A stretch of 64,000 nucleotides of DNA from the NCBI GenBank assembly GCA_036703985.1, contig DATNQN010000072.1:31175-95174 (forward strand), written 5' to 3'. The DNA is from Leptolyngbyaceae cyanobacterium. Lineage in GTDB: Bacteria > Cyanobacteriota > Cyanobacteriia > Cyanobacteriales > Aerosakkonemataceae. Below the pieces are notes generated by a model. The model did no database searches and had not been told where the DNA came from. It was given only the letters and a program-made list of their open reading frames with translations. Positions 18,946 through 28,072 of this stretch are shown one piece after another. Every line of letters starts with the position of its first letter. Positions within the stretch are counted from its first letter, which is position 1. Made by a program: the position numbers and the translations under genes.

Positions 18946-21900
18946 ATGACTGCTCACTACGAACCAAAGCAAACCGAACAGCAAAACAATGGTAATGGTG
19001 CTACATTCGATCGCAATTTAGGAAACGGTAATTCTCCGATCAGAATAATTGCTTCTGGGCTAAATAGTATAAAATCTGATATTCAGAGAACTCCTCTATG
19101 GGATAAAACCGAAATTTCCGAAAAATTCCTAAGGTTAGAAAAACTAGTAGTAACTGCCGAGCAAAAATTTAAATCTTCTTGGGATGCTTCATTGCAAGGA
19201 CAATTTAAAAGCGAACGAGAAAAATTATTCGCGATTTCCACTGCCATACGCCAAGCAACAGACTTAGAGCGAAAACTAAAAATTGCTGTCAGCGAAATTC
19301 GCAAAGTTTTGAGATGCGATCGCGTACTCGTTTATCGTTTCAACGGAGAAAGTTTCGGTGTAGTCGTTGCCGAATCCGTCGAACGGGAGTTAACACCCGC
19401 GCTCAACCAAAATTTAAGTAGTAGCTGCTTCGGAGCAAACACAGCCGCCGATTATTTAGCCGAAAAAATAGTAGCAATTGATGACATTTCCGCTCACGAA
19501 ATTACCTTGCCGCAAGTTCAGCTACTGCAAAACTTACAAGTAAAAGCCACCTTAAGCGTACCCCTGATCGTAGGCGAACAAGTCTGGGGTTTACTAGTAG
19601 TACAACAATGTAATGCACCCCGTAATTGGTTAGAAACAGAAATCAACTTAACCTATCAAATCTCTACCGAATTAGCTGTTTTCTTACAACCATTTGAATT
19701 ACGCCAGCAAGTACAAAGACAAGTAGAACAAGAACAAACTTTCAACAAAGTAATCAGTCGGATTCGTCAATCTCAAGAGTTAGAAACCCTCTTTAAATCA
19801 ACCAGTCGCGAAGTTCGACAACTACTAAATGCCGATCGCGTAGCCGTATTTCGCTTATTCCCAGAATCAGGATTTAACGAAGGAATATTTATCTCTGAAG
19901 ACGTTTTACCAAGCTACTCTTCCACCGTCGGATTAAAAGTTTACGACCACTACTTTGGAGAAAGATTCGCACATCAATATCGGGAAGGACGCATTCAAGC
20001 CGTTGCCGATATTCACAACGCCGGAATGTCCGAATGCCATGTTGAATTACTAGCGCAATTCCAAATTCGAGCTAACTTAATCGTTCCCTTAATTAACGGT
20101 GAAGACCTTTGGGGATTACTTTGCATCCACCAATGTAATGGCCCTCGCGAATGGCAAAGTTATGAAATTGATTTTGTCAAGAAAATTGCCGGACAATTTG
20201 GCATTGCTTTAGGACAAGCCAGATACTTAGAAGAACTCAAAGAAAAATCAAATCAATTAGCACTGGTAGCCGAACGGGAAAAGAACTTTATTCAAATTAT
20301 CGGTAAAGTCGGACAATCCATTGCCGATAAAATTCAGCATTCTCTAGATATCGACACGATTTTCAAAACCACTACCCAACAAGTTCGGCGGTTGCTAAAT
20401 GTAGACAGAATAACAGTTTATCGTTTCAATCCTGATTGGAGCGGTAATTTTGTCGCCGAATCCGTCGCTAGCGGTTGGACTCAATTACTCAATCAACAAT
20501 CAGTTGATAACCACTTTGTAGATGACATTGTTGATTATGGTAACTTGCTCAGAAAAAGCGGCACTAATTTCCGAGTAGCAGATACTTATTTACTACCAAC
20601 CAGAGGAGGTCGCCGTCACGAACGTCATAACTTTATAGTTGATGATGTTTCCCAAGCAGGTTTTCCAGAATGCTATCTAGAACTTTTAGAGCAATTTGAA
20701 GCAAAAGCTTACGTGCTAGTGCCGATTATTGCCGGAGAAAAACTTTGGGGATTACTAGGTGCATATCAAAACACAGGCGCTCGTCATTGGGAAGATTCAG
20801 AAATTAACTTACTAACTCAAATCGCTACTCAATTAGGCGTAGCATTGCGGCAAAGCGAATATCTCGCACAATTGCAAGCCAAAACTGAAAAACTAGCAGA
20901 AGTAGCACAACGGCAAGAAACCCTCACCAAAGTAATCGATAAAATTCGCCAAACTTTAGATGTAAATAACATCTTTAAAACTACTACCCAAGAAATGCGA
21001 CAATTGCTCAATTGCGAACGAGTAGCGGTTTATCAATTCCAGCCAGATTGGAGCGGTATATTCGTAGCAGAATCAGTAGCGAGCGGTTGGCCGAAATGGG
21101 TTGGCCCCGATATGACGACGGTTTGGGAAGATAGCTATTTACAAGAAACCCAAGGCGGTCGATACCGCAAGAATGAAAAGTTTTCTGTTGATAACGTTCA
21201 CTCGAAAGCTGACGATATCAATAACGCAGGTTTATCTCGCTGCCACGTAGAAATATTGGAACAATACCAGATCAAAGCATATATCATCGTGCCGATTTTT
21301 GTAGGCGATGCTCTCTGGGGTTTGCTAGCTGCTTACGAACATTCAACTACTCGTTCGTGGGAAGAACCCGAAGTGAATTTGTTGGCGCAGGTTGGTATCC
21401 AAATGGGTGTAGCTCTCCGCCAAGCTAAATATGTAGAACAAGTAAAAAATCAATCCGAACAATTAGCGGAAGCAGCACAACGGGAGAAAACAGCCAAAGA
21501 GCAATTGCAACAACAAGCCATTCAATTATTAAGCGCAATTCAGCCGACTTTGAAAGGTGATTTGACAGTGAGAGTTCCGATTACAACTAATGAAGTCGGA
21601 ACGATTGCCGATGCTTACAACAACATTATCCAAAGCTTGCGGAAAATTCTCGTTCAGGTACAAAGTGCTTCTGCTAAGGTAGCTCAAACTTCCCAAGTTA
21701 GCGGTACATCAATTCAATCACTTTCGGAAGAAGCGCAACATCAATTCCACGAATTGACAGAAGCTCTCAAGCAAGTTCAGGGAATGTTAAATTCCACTCA
21801 AGCAGTTGCCACAAACGCCGCTCAAGTGGAAATAGCCGTCCAAAAAGCCAATCAAATCGTGCAGAAAGGCGATTTAGCAATGAACCGCACGGTGAATGAA

Positions 21901-22491
21901 ATCGTCGCCATTCGCGAAACGGTAGCGAAGACAGGTAAGAAGATTAAACGCTTGAGCGAATCATCTCAAAAAATCTCGAAAGCGGTGAATTTGATCGGCA
22001 ATTTGGCTACTCAAACTAACTTGCTGGCTTTGAATGCGGCAATTGAAGCTACCAGAGCAGGTGAATACGGTAAGGGATTTGCGGTGGTAGCTGATGAAGT
22101 GCGTAGTTTGGCTCGTCAGTCGGCGGCTGCAACTACGGAAATCGAGCAATTGGTGCAGGAAATTCAAGCAGAAACTGGCGAAGTTGTATCGGAGATGGAA
22201 ACGGGAATTCAACAAGTAGTTGAAGGTACTCAACACGTTAATGAAACTCGCCAAAATTTGAATGCTATTGTCTCGGCAACGGCGGAAATTCAAGAGTTAG
22301 TAGAAAGCATTACTCAGGCTACTTTGTTGCAAACTAAGCAATCGGAAGCGGTAACGGAAGTAATGAATAATGTAGCGGTAGTTGCTAATAAAACTTCTGA
22401 GGATTCGCTGCAAATTTCTGCTTCCTTTAAAGAGTTACTGGCAATGGCAGAAGAGTTGCAAAATAGCGTTGGTAAGTTCAAATTGAATTAA
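18946..22491 (+). CDS. pixJ: PixJ-like methyl-accepting receptor with four GAF domains
   Basis: An 1181-residue soluble receptor without transmembrane segments. Four GAF domains in a row (about 105-265, 275-430, 455-650, 660-840), then a HAMP-like segment (about 860-915) and an MCP signalling domain with the hairpin tip [23 protein letters not shown]2, GAF3 and GAF4 carry the Cys of bilin-binding cyanobacteriochromes: Cys364-His365 (SECHVELL), Cys576-Tyr577 (PECYLELL) and Cys766-His767 (SRCHVEIL). The DXCF second cysteine is absent (GAF2 has DHYF). GAF1 lacks the Cys-His. The likely role is light sensing for phototaxis; chromophore binding is inference. Confidence 0.85.
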   Translation: MTAHYEPKQTEQQNNGNGATFDRNLGNGNSPIRIIASGLNSIKSDIQRTPLWDKTEISEKFLRLEKLVVTAEQKFKSSWDASLQGQFKSEREKLFAISTAIRQATDLERKLKIAVSEIRKVLRCDRVLVYRFNGESFGVVVAESVERELTPALNQNLSSSCFGANTAADYLAEKIVAIDDISAHEITLPQVQLLQNLQVKATLSVPLIVGEQVWGLLVVQQCNAPRNWLETEINLTYQISTELAVFLQPFELRQQVQRQVEQEQTFNKVISRIRQSQELETLFKSTSREVRQLLNADRVAVFRLFPESGFNEGIFISEDVLPSYSSTVGLKVYDHYFGERFAHQYREGRIQAVADIHNAGMSECHVELLAQFQIRANLIVPLINGEDLWGLLCIHQCNGPREWQSYEIDFVKKIAGQFGIALGQARYLEELKEKSNQLALVAEREKNFIQIIGKVGQSIADKIQHSLDIDTIFKTTTQQVRRLLNVDRITVYRFNPDWSGNFVAESVASGWTQLLNQQSVDNHFVDDIVDYGNLLRKSGTNFRVADTYLLPTRGGRRHERHNFIVDDVSQAGFPECYLELLEQFEAKAYVLVPIIAGEKLWGLLGAYQNTGARHWEDSEINLLTQIATQLGVALRQSEYLAQLQAKTEKLAEVAQRQETLTKVIDKIRQTLDVNNIFKTTTQEMRQLLNCERVAVYQFQPDWSGIFVAESVASGWPKWVGPDMTTVWEDSYLQETQGGRYRKNEKFSVDNVHSKADDINNAGLSRCHVEILEQYQIKAYIIVPIFVGDALWGLLAAYEHSTTRSWEEPEVNLLAQVGIQMGVALRQAKYVEQVKNQSEQLAEAAQREKTAKEQLQQQAIQLLSAIQPTLKGDLTVRVPITTNEVGTIADAYNNIIQSLRKILVQVQSASAKVAQTSQVSGTSIQSLSEEAQHQFHELTEALKQVQGMLNSTQAVATNAAQVEIAVQKANQIVQKGDLAMNRTVNEIVAIRETVAKTGKKIKRLSESSQKISKAVNLIGNLATQTNLLALNAAIEATRAGEYGKGFAVVADEVRSLARQSAAATTEIEQLVQEIQAETGEVVSEMETGIQQVVEGTQHVNETRQNLNAIVSATAEIQELVESITQATLLQTKQSEAVTEVMNNVAVVANKTSEDSLQISASFKELLAMAEELQNSVGKFKLN

Positions 22492-22498
22492 TTAGTTA

Positions 22499-22721
22499 TT
22501 GGTCATTTGTCATTCGTCATTGGTCATTAGGAATTCAAATTAGGACTAATAACTGATGGCTGATGACAAAAGACGAATGACCGATGACGAGTCAGGACTA
22601 ACGCAGCGCTAAATATGGTGGATGGTATGGATGGTGCGTTACGTTATCACGCTTCGCACCCTACAAATAGAGGTTTTGCGTAAGTCCTGCGAATGACCAA
22701 TGACCGATGAACAATGACAAA
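22499..22721. repeat. three heptamer arrays in the pixJ-pixL spacer
   Basis: TTGGTCA-type units fill 22499-22526; inverted TGACCGA-type units fill 22564-22591 and 22694-22721. The last two blocks are in the same orientation and are split by the MITE-like element at 22594-22688, as if it had inserted into one array. All three together can fold into a large hairpin. Confidence 0.85.
22594..22688. mobile_element. 95-bp MITE-like element
   Basis: Ends are AGGACTAACGCA (22594-22605) and TGCGTAAGTCCT (22677-22688), inverted copies with one mismatch. Inside is a second hairpin, GGTGCG (22633) and CGCACC (22655). It carries no ORF. AGGACTTACGCA-type ends are, from memory, common on small non-autonomous elements in cyanobacteria. 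It sits inside a heptamer array. Confidence 0.7.
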
Positions 22722-22733
22722 TAATGAATAGCC

Positions 22734-25700
22734 ATGAGTAATGATAATAATATTCGGGAACAAGGTTATCAATATTTCGTTACAGAAGCACCGGAATTGC
22801 TGCAAGCGATCGAACAAGATTTACTAACTTTAAGAGAAGATTACAGCTTAGTGAAAGTTCACGGTTTGATGCGGACGACGCATACCTTAAAAGGTGCTGC
22901 TGCTAACATGGGTTTAGAGACGATTAAGACGATCGCCCATCATTTGGAAGATGTCTTTAAGTCTCTTTATAATCCCGAATTGACAATTGATAATGAATTA
23001 GAGACATTGTTGTTTGAAGGATATGAATGTTTGCGTTTACCTTTGATGGCGCAAATTCAAGGCGGTTATGTTAATGATGATGAAGCTCTAGATCGTGCTG
23101 TTGCTATATTTGCTCAATTAGAAGAAAAATTAGGTGATTATTTCGGGAAAGAAGCGCAAATTCCTTCTTCTATAGAACTAGGATTTGATATTACTAAATC
23201 TATCTTTGAAGTTGGTGTAAAACAAAGACTGGAAGAACTGGCAAATGTTTTAAATGATGTTCATATTGAAGGTTGGCAAGTAGAGCCTGCTTTAAGAGAA
23301 CAGGCAGAAATTTTTATTGGTTTGGCGGAATCTTTAAATTTGCCGGGATTTGGAGTTATTGCCCAAAAAACTATTGCTGCTTTAGATATTCATCCGGAAC
23401 AAGCAGTTAGTATTGCGAAGGTAGCGCTGAGGGATTTTTGGGAAGGTTGGGCAGCTGTAATTGCAGGCGATCGCACGAGCGGCGGAGAACCTTCTTTTGC
23501 TTTACAACAGTTAGCTGGAACCATTCTACCAGCGTCATTACAGAGAGTGGGAGATGGGGAGAGCAGAAGAGTGGGAGATGAGGAAAACCAAGCAGATGTT
23601 TTATTTGGCTCTGAATCGATATTCTCTTTAGATGAAACAGCACCAGAGTTAGCGCATTTAGTAGATTTTTCAACACCGTTAGTAGAGCTAAGCTTAGAAG
23701 AGATTTTCGGCAATTTTGCTGAAGAGATTCAAGTTGAACAGCCTGTTTTGGAAAATCCTGGCTTAGAAAAGCAAGCACAAAAAGAAACAGCAAAAATAGA
23801 AAAAGAAAAAGTTGAAGAACATTCAATAGAGCAACCGATCGCAAATTCACAACCGCAAGTTAATTCGGTTAATAATGGGCAATCAACCAATAGTAATAAC
23901 GTTAAAACTCCGCGTCAAACTGTACGAGTTGAATTAGAACTGTTAGAACGTTTAAGTTACTTAGCTGGTGAACTTTTAATTAATCAAAATCGACTGGCTA
24001 ATATTGCCGAACAACTGCAAGATTCTGTGGGCCGATCGCGTTTTCGTTTGCGACGACACCAGCAAACAATGAGCCAACTGCGGGATTGGTCTGACCAAAT
24101 GATTATTGACCAAGCCCATCAACGAGTATTAGAAATCAAAGAATGGCCATCTAAATCAGACTTTGATGCTTTGGAATTAGACCAATATAACGAACTTCAC
24201 GTACTTTTACAGTCAGTTTCAGAAGAAATGGTTCAGCTAGAAGAAACTATTGATTCAACTGACTTATTGGCAAGGCAATCTGGTCAAATCTTAGAAAAAC
24301 AGCGCCGCCTATTAAATAATGTTCAAGATGACATGAGAGAGGCGCGAATGTTGCCAGTGGGAGAGATTTTCAACCGCTTTCCTCGCCTTTTGCAACAACT
24401 AGCAGCAGGTCATCATAAAAAAGTAGAATTGACATTACACGGTACAGATGTGCTGGTGGATAGAGCGCTAGCAGATAAACTTTACGACCCATTATTACAT
24501 TTAGTCAGAAACGCTTTCGATCACGGTATTGAACCGCCAGAAATTCGCGCTGCTAGAGGTAAACCAGAAACTGGTCAAATTGAAATTATTGCTTATCATC
24601 AAGGAAATCAAACAATTATTGAAGTTAGGGATGACGGAGAAGGAATAAATTTCGATCGCATCCGTCAACGAGTAGTTGAACTGCAATGGATGACAGCCGA
24701 AAAAGCAAATAATTTATCCCATACTGCTTTATTAGATTTATTGTTTGAGCCGGGATTTTCCACTGCTGCAAAAGTTAGCGACCTTTCCGGTAGAGGAATC
24801 GGTTTAAATGTGGTTCGCTCCCAAATGGATGCTGTTTCTGGATCGGTTTCCGTTTATGGCGAACCACATAGGGGAACTACCTTTGCGCTTCAGTTCCCGC
24901 TGACATTAACAATGGCAAAACTGATGGTTTGTGAGTCAAGCGGTTCTGTTTATGCCTTGTTATCTGATGCAGTCGAACAAATAATTATTCCCAAATCTGA
25001 ACAAATTCAAAAACTAGAAGGACAAAAAGTTTTACGCTGGCAAAGAGGCAACAGCCAGTGTATGGTTCCCATCTATAATATGACTGAATTGTTAGGTTAT
25101 AATCCTACCTCTGTGCCGTTATTTTCTACACCTCTAATTCTGTTAAAACAAAATCAAGAATTGATGGGATTAGAAGTCGATCAAATTGTCGGCGAACAAG
25201 AGCTTGTAATTAGACCTTTAGGCAAAGCAATTGCACCTCCTAATTATGTTTATGGAGGCAGCACTTTAGCTGATGGTCGCCTGACATTGGTGATTGATGG
25301 TAATGCTTTGGTTCATCATTTATTGGAGCGAATGAATCAGCGATCGCAAATTTCCAATTTACAATGGCAAATAGAAAATAAAAACCCCTCCTTCCATCTA
25401 CCTGCCGAAATTCCTCGTTTGCAATTAAAGGAATCTGATTTATCTGCACCTCAGCTTTCTACCTCATCGCAGTTATCAGATACTCCTTCTACTCCCCTTT
25501 TTCCTCTCAATTCTTCTTTCCCACAAATTCTCATCGTAGACGATTCAATTAGCTTACGGCAAACTTTAGCCTTAACTTTGCAAAAAGCTAACTATCAAGT
25601 GATTCAGGCTCAAAATGGTCGCGAGGCACTTCAGCAAATCCGCCAAAATCCCGGCATTCAATTAGTAATTTGCGATATCGAAATGCCTTTGATGAATGGT

Positions 25701-25910
25701 TTTGAGTTTTTAAACAATTATCGTCGCGACTCCGCTTTAGGGAAAGTTCCTGTAGTGATGCTGACTTCTCGCCGCAGCGAAAAACATCGCTTGTTAGCGC
25801 TGGAAATGGGAGCGGTAGACTATTTTACCAAGCCGTATCGAGATGAAGAAATTTTGAATGCGATCGCTAATTTGTTAAATAGCAAAACACCTACTCTCGT
25901 GCGTTCTTAA
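22734..25910 (+). CDS. pixL: PixL-like CheA hybrid histidine kinase
   Basis: A 1058-residue CheA-type kinase with C-terminal receiver. Order: Hpt domain with phospho-His50 (TTHTLKGAAANMG); a second helical region to about 260; low-complexity linker; dimerisation domain from about 392 (VRVELELLERLSYLAGELL); ATPase about 585-725 (LVRNAFDHGIEPPE, DDGEGI, LSGRGIGLNVV); CheW-like domain about 728-865; receiver about 931-1052 with Asp981 (VICDIEMPLMNGFE). All catalytic motifs are intact. An octamer repeat array lies inside the linker. It completes the pixG-H-I-J-L set; the 242-bp repeat-filled gap before it could allow separate expression. Confidence 0.88.
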   Translation: MSNDNNIREQGYQYFVTEAPELLQAIEQDLLTLREDYSLVKVHGLMRTTHTLKGAAANMGLETIKTIAHHLEDVFKSLYNPELTIDNELETLLFEGYECLRLPLMAQIQGGYVNDDEALDRAVAIFAQLEEKLGDYFGKEAQIPSSIELGFDITKSIFEVGVKQRLEELANVLNDVHIEGWQVEPALREQAEIFIGLAESLNLPGFGVIAQKTIAALDIHPEQAVSIAKVALRDFWEGWAAVIAGDRTSGGEPSFALQQLAGTILPASLQRVGDGESRRVGDEENQADVLFGSESIFSLDETAPELAHLVDFSTPLVELSLEEIFGNFAEEIQVEQPVLENPGLEKQAQKETAKIEKEKVEEHSIEQPIANSQPQVNSVNNGQSTNSNNVKTPRQTVRVELELLERLSYLAGELLINQNRLANIAEQLQDSVGRSRFRLRRHQQTMSQLRDWSDQMIIDQAHQRVLEIKEWPSKSDFDALELDQYNELHVLLQSVSEEMVQLEETIDSTDLLARQSGQILEKQRRLLNNVQDDMREARMLPVGEIFNRFPRLLQQLAAGHHKKVELTLHGTDVLVDRALADKLYDPLLHLVRNAFDHGIEPPEIRAARGKPETGQIEIIAYHQGNQTIIEVRDDGEGINFDRIRQRVVELQWMTAEKANNLSHTALLDLLFEPGFSTAAKVSDLSGRGIGLNVVRSQMDAVSGSVSVYGEPHRGTTFALQFPLTLTMAKLMVCESSGSVYALLSDAVEQIIIPKSEQIQKLEGQKVLRWQRGNSQCMVPIYNMTELLGYNPTSVPLFSTPLILLKQNQELMGLEVDQIVGEQELVIRPLGKAIAPPNYVYGGSTLADGRLTLVIDGNALVHHLLERMNQRSQISNLQWQIENKNPSFHLPAEIPRLQLKESDLSAPQLSTSSQLSDTPSTPLFPLNSSFPQILIVDDSISLRQTLALTLQKANYQVIQAQNGREALQQIRQNPGIQLVICDIEMPLMNGFEFLNNYRRDSALGKVPVVMLTSRRSEKHRLLALEMGAVDYFTKPYRDEEILNAIANLLNSKTPTLVRS
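23545..23584. repeat. octamer array inside pixL
   Basis: Five 8-bp units (GAGTGGGA, GATGGGGA, GAGCAGAA, GAGTGGGA, GATGAGGA) in the linker of the kinase, giving the near-duplicate peptides RVGDGESR and RVGDEEN. Related CTCCCCAT octamers form an intergenic array at 43321. Confidence 0.85.
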
Positions 25911-25915
25911 TTAGA

Positions 25916-26022
25916 TACAGCGGTTCCCGCAGTAGTGAGGTACACCAAATATAGTGGTAGCGACTGTAAGAAATAAGTTTGGTAAATTCTGACTGTACCT
26001 CATAACAGAGAAAACCGCTGTA
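25916..26022. mobile_element. 107-bp MITE-like element with nested inverted repeats
   Basis: Outer ends TACAGCGGTT (25916-25925) and AACCGCTGTA (26013-26022) are perfect inverted copies; inner arms GAGGTACA (25937) and TGTACCTC (25994) are also perfect. Both ends begin or finish with TA, as expected if an IS630/Tc1-type transposase had inserted it at a TA site. It has no ORF of its own and lies six bases after pixL. Confidence 0.7.
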
Positions 26023-26066
26023 AATGGGAAAGGGAAGCAAGATTGTATTCTTACTTGCTAGAAGCA

Positions 26067-26405
26067 TTAGCGTAACGGTAAGAATCTGAATTGACCTTCC
26101 CATTCTCCTTCTAAACTACATTCAGCTATTAGCAAAAGTTCTTCGATCGCTAAACCAACTGAAACACGACGACTTACTTCAAACACTCCAGGCATCAACA
26201 AACCTGCTTGTATTCGATCGTAGGCAAATCCTGTCATTGTTGTCACATCGTGGGTTAGTACGATGCGCCCGTGTTGTGCTGCCCATTCCAATACAGTTGG
26301 ATCGTCTGCTTCCGATAAGCCTACATCTTGAACGCGGACAATATCAATATCAGGATTTTGACGCAGAATACCGCGAACAATTTGATTATTAAAGTTTTTT
26401 TTCAT
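26067..26405 (-). CDS. DUF5615 PIN-like toxin, apparently frameshifted at its N terminus
   Basis: The open frame gives 112 residues starting MKKNFNNQIVRG and matches the DUF5615 PIN-like family: VRVQDVGLSEADDPTVLEWAA, RIVLTHDVTTMTGFA. The family normally begins with LADE-NFNN, where the Asp is part of the catalytic acid cluster. Here the codons for MVRFLADE lie just upstream (26424 downward) in the other frame, behind an AAAGG ribosome binding site, and are separated by an A8 run. Removing one A joins them. So the toxin is inactive, expressed through slippage, or a sequencing error is present. It pairs with the DUF433 gene upstream. Confidence 0.75.
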   Translation of the reverse strand: MKKNFNNQIVRGILRQNPDIDIVRVQDVGLSEADDPTVLEWAAQHGRIVLTHDVTTMTGFAYDRIQAGLLMPGVFEVSRRVSVGLAIEELLLIAECSLEGEWEGQFRFLPLR

Positions 26406-26424
26406 CAGCTAAAAATCGCACCAT
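26395..26424 (-). other. A8 slippery run and displaced toxin start
   Basis: On the minus strand, ATG at 26424 begins MVRFLADE, then eight consecutive A (26402-26395) shift the frame to a stop. With seven A the frame would run directly into NFNNQIV of the toxin. AAAGG ten bases ahead of ATG 26424, formed by the last codons of the DUF433 gene, shows that this is the natural start. Confidence 0.75.
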
Positions 26425-26430
26425 ACAAGA

Positions 26431-26763
26431 TTACCTTTGTTGGTTGCGTCTTGCTAATAAACGCTCGCGAATTCCAACCGGATTGAATCGTTTTTCAGCT
26501 TCTTGCCGAACTTCAGCAGCATGATGTTGACGTTCTAATAGATAAGCATCAACTTCAGCTTGGTGGCGTAAATAATAGGCGATGGCAGAATAAATGTCGG
26601 CAAGCTGAAGTGATGGGTACTGCTCCCTAATTTCTTCAGATGTAGCCCCCTCACGAAAAGCCGTGACAACTGTATCCAAGGTAACGCGGGTTTTGCTAAT
26701 ACGAATCACGCCATCAGGATCTATTTTCAGTGGAATAGGCTCGGAAGTGGGAATCAGTACCAT
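26431..26763 (-). CDS. DUF433 antitoxin
   Basis: A 110-residue DUF433 protein, with a helix-turn-helix-like core: PDGVIRISKTRVTLDTVVTAFREGATSEEIREQYPSLQLADIYSAIAYYL (given here as the region of residues 17-66). The C terminus is charged and helical and ends RNQQR. DUF433 proteins are the antitoxin-like partners of DUF5615 PIN-like proteins. It lies upstream of its toxin; the true toxin ATG (26424) begins six bases after this stop. It is transcribed divergently from the second DUF433 gene. Confidence 0.85.
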   Translation of the reverse strand: MVLIPTSEPIPLKIDPDGVIRISKTRVTLDTVVTAFREGATSEEIREQYPSLQLADIYSAIAYYLRHQAEVDAYLLERQHHAAEVRQEAEKRFNPVGIRERLLARRNQQR

Positions 26764-26835
26764 TTGGTAATTAAAATAGTAGTGATGTGATATTTTTTTA
26801 GTATAAGCTATAAAAATATTAAAGTTCGCTTTGCT
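26764..26835. promoter_or_regulatory. shared promoter region of two toxin-antitoxin modules
   Basis: A 72-bp AT-rich gap between divergent DUF433 genes; both promoters must lie here or overlap the genes. Autoregulation by either antitoxin could therefore affect both modules. No clear operator palindrome was found. Confidence 0.5.
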
Positions 26836-27066
26836 ATGAGCTATCGCAACATCATTACAATCGAACCTGGTAAACGTGGTGGCAAGCCCTGTATCAGACG
26901 AATGCGAATTACAGTATACGATGTTTTGGGTTGGCTAGCAGCTGGTATGTCTCATAAAGAAATTTTAGATGACTTCCCTGAATTGACAGAAGAAGATATT
27001 AGAGCTTGTCTCGAATTTGCTGCTGACCGAGAACGTAGTTTAATTGCTGTGGTAGGTGAAACTTGA
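26836..27066 (+). CDS. DUF433 antitoxin (second module)
   Basis: A compact 76-residue DUF433 protein: IITIEPGKRGGKPCIRRMRI, then YDVLGWLAAGMSHKEILDDFP and LTEEDIRACLEFAADRE. The GGKPCIR segment is diagnostic of the common short DUF433 form. Its TGA overlaps the TTG start of the next gene. It belongs to a different subfamily from the longer neighbour on the other strand. Confidence 0.88.
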   Translation: MSYRNIITIEPGKRGGKPCIRRMRITVYDVLGWLAAGMSHKEILDDFPELTEEDIRACLEFAADRERSLIAVVGET

Positions 27067-27395
27067 AATTACTATTCGACCAAAACTTGAGTCGGAAGTT
27101 AGTAAATCGTTTAGCTGATATCTTCCCTGATGCTAGCCACGTTCAGTTTCACGGACTTACAGATGCAGATGATAGCGAAATTTGGGAATTTGCCAAGACT
27201 GAAGGATTTTGTATTGTTACTCAGGATGCTGACTTTGCAGAAAGGAGTCATCTTTACGGTTCACCGCCAAAGGTGATTTGGTTGCGGTGTGGCAATACAC
27301 CTACAAGCAACGTGGAAGCAATACTTCGCGCTGGGGCAGAGGCAATTCAAGAATTAATCGGTAATACCAGTTTGGATTATCTAGAGCTTTACTAA
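27063..27395 (+). CDS. DUF5615 PIN-like toxin (second module)
   Basis: A 110-residue protein starting with TTG: LLFDQNLSRKLVNRLAD carries the first catalytic Asp, FHGLTDADDSEIWEFAK the second acid pair and FCIVTQDADFAERS the third. All acids look intact, unlike in the neighbouring module. AGGTGA precedes the TTG, which overlaps the DUF433 stop by four bases. Likely an RNase of the PIN-like fold, held in check by its DUF433 partner. Confidence 0.85.
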   Translation: MKLLFDQNLSRKLVNRLADIFPDASHVQFHGLTDADDSEIWEFAKTEGFCIVTQDADFAERSHLYGSPPKVIWLRCGNTPTSNVEAILRAGAEAIQELIGNTSLDYLELY

Positions 27396-27575
27396 CTAAC
27401 AAACTATCAAATTAAGTTTGTTGCCTACTAATAGCGATCGCACTCCTTGCTACATCGCAGTATAACAGTAGCGATCGCATTCTGTTTGCTCACCAGGTAG
27501 CGTTTATCGCTCATATCATGCCAAGCTAAAATAGAGACATAGAACACTGTCTAATTAAGTTTATTTTCTTTGACT

Positions 27576-27743
27576 CTATCCCGGCTTTCGACGACGATAC
27601 CACTTCAACAAGAATATGTCGCGAATTGCTCCTCTAAATGATGATTCATGCCCTTTACCAGCAAGCCTCGATCCAGTATATGTTCCTAACCAAGCTACAA
27701 TAACCACCAAACAAAAGATTAAGAAGCCTTCCGAGCTTTCCAT
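27576..27743 (-). CDS. 55-residue single-pass membrane protein
   Basis: A short frame, MESSEGFLIF onwards, with one transmembrane helix (about residues 6-21), then TYTGSRLAGKGHE and a basic tail KWYRRRKPG. The segment after the helix resembles TYVGARLAGKTHKE in the protein encoded at 28073-28372, so the two are probably related. It is the last of three small membrane-protein genes in a row on this strand. Its function is unknown; the basic tail predicts a cytoplasmic C terminus. Confidence 0.55.
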   Translation of the reverse strand: MESSEGFLIFCLVVIVAWLGTYTGSRLAGKGHESSFRGAIRDIFLLKWYRRRKPG

Positions 27744-27840
27744 GTACAATTCACTTTTGCAAAATAAACGGTAATCACTCTTTGTTCAGATCTAGCTACT
27801 CCAATATTTAGTAGGAGATAAGTTCTTAATTAAACTCGTT

Positions 27841-27915
27841 TTACTGATTCTTAAAAAGGGAAATTACAGCAAAAACCACGAAAATAGCTACTAACAGCAG
27901 CGCAATAGCGGCCAT
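27841..27915 (-). CDS. 24-residue hydrophobic peptide
   Basis: The frame encodes MAAIALLLVAIFVVFAVIS followed by LFKNQ: one transmembrane helix and a two-residue basic or amide end. TTAGGT lies about nine bases before the ATG. It lies between two other small membrane-protein genes on the same strand. It could be a toxin-like or photosystem-type small peptide, or a chance frame; the clean hydrophobic pattern and context favour a gene. Confidence 0.45.
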   Translation of the reverse strand: MAAIALLLVAIFVVFAVISLFKNQ

Positions 27916-28072
27916 ATAACAGTACCTAAAAATTTGGGTTTTAAGTTTTTACTAAGCTGTGGTAGAAATAATGATAGGGGAAGCAAGGGGAGAGGTATAT
28001 TAATGTTCATTAAAGAACATTAATATATTTCTTCTGAAACATAAGATATCTGGAACACCCTTGCTACACTAA

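Noticed and set aside
22499..22721. possible CRISPR array
   Set aside because: Units are 7 bp with no spacers; it is a tandem heptamer array interrupted by a MITE-like element. No cas gene is in the window.
25891..26103. 70-codon frame over the MITE-like element
   Set aside because: It spans the inverted repeats and the ends of two genes; it is a by-product of the element.
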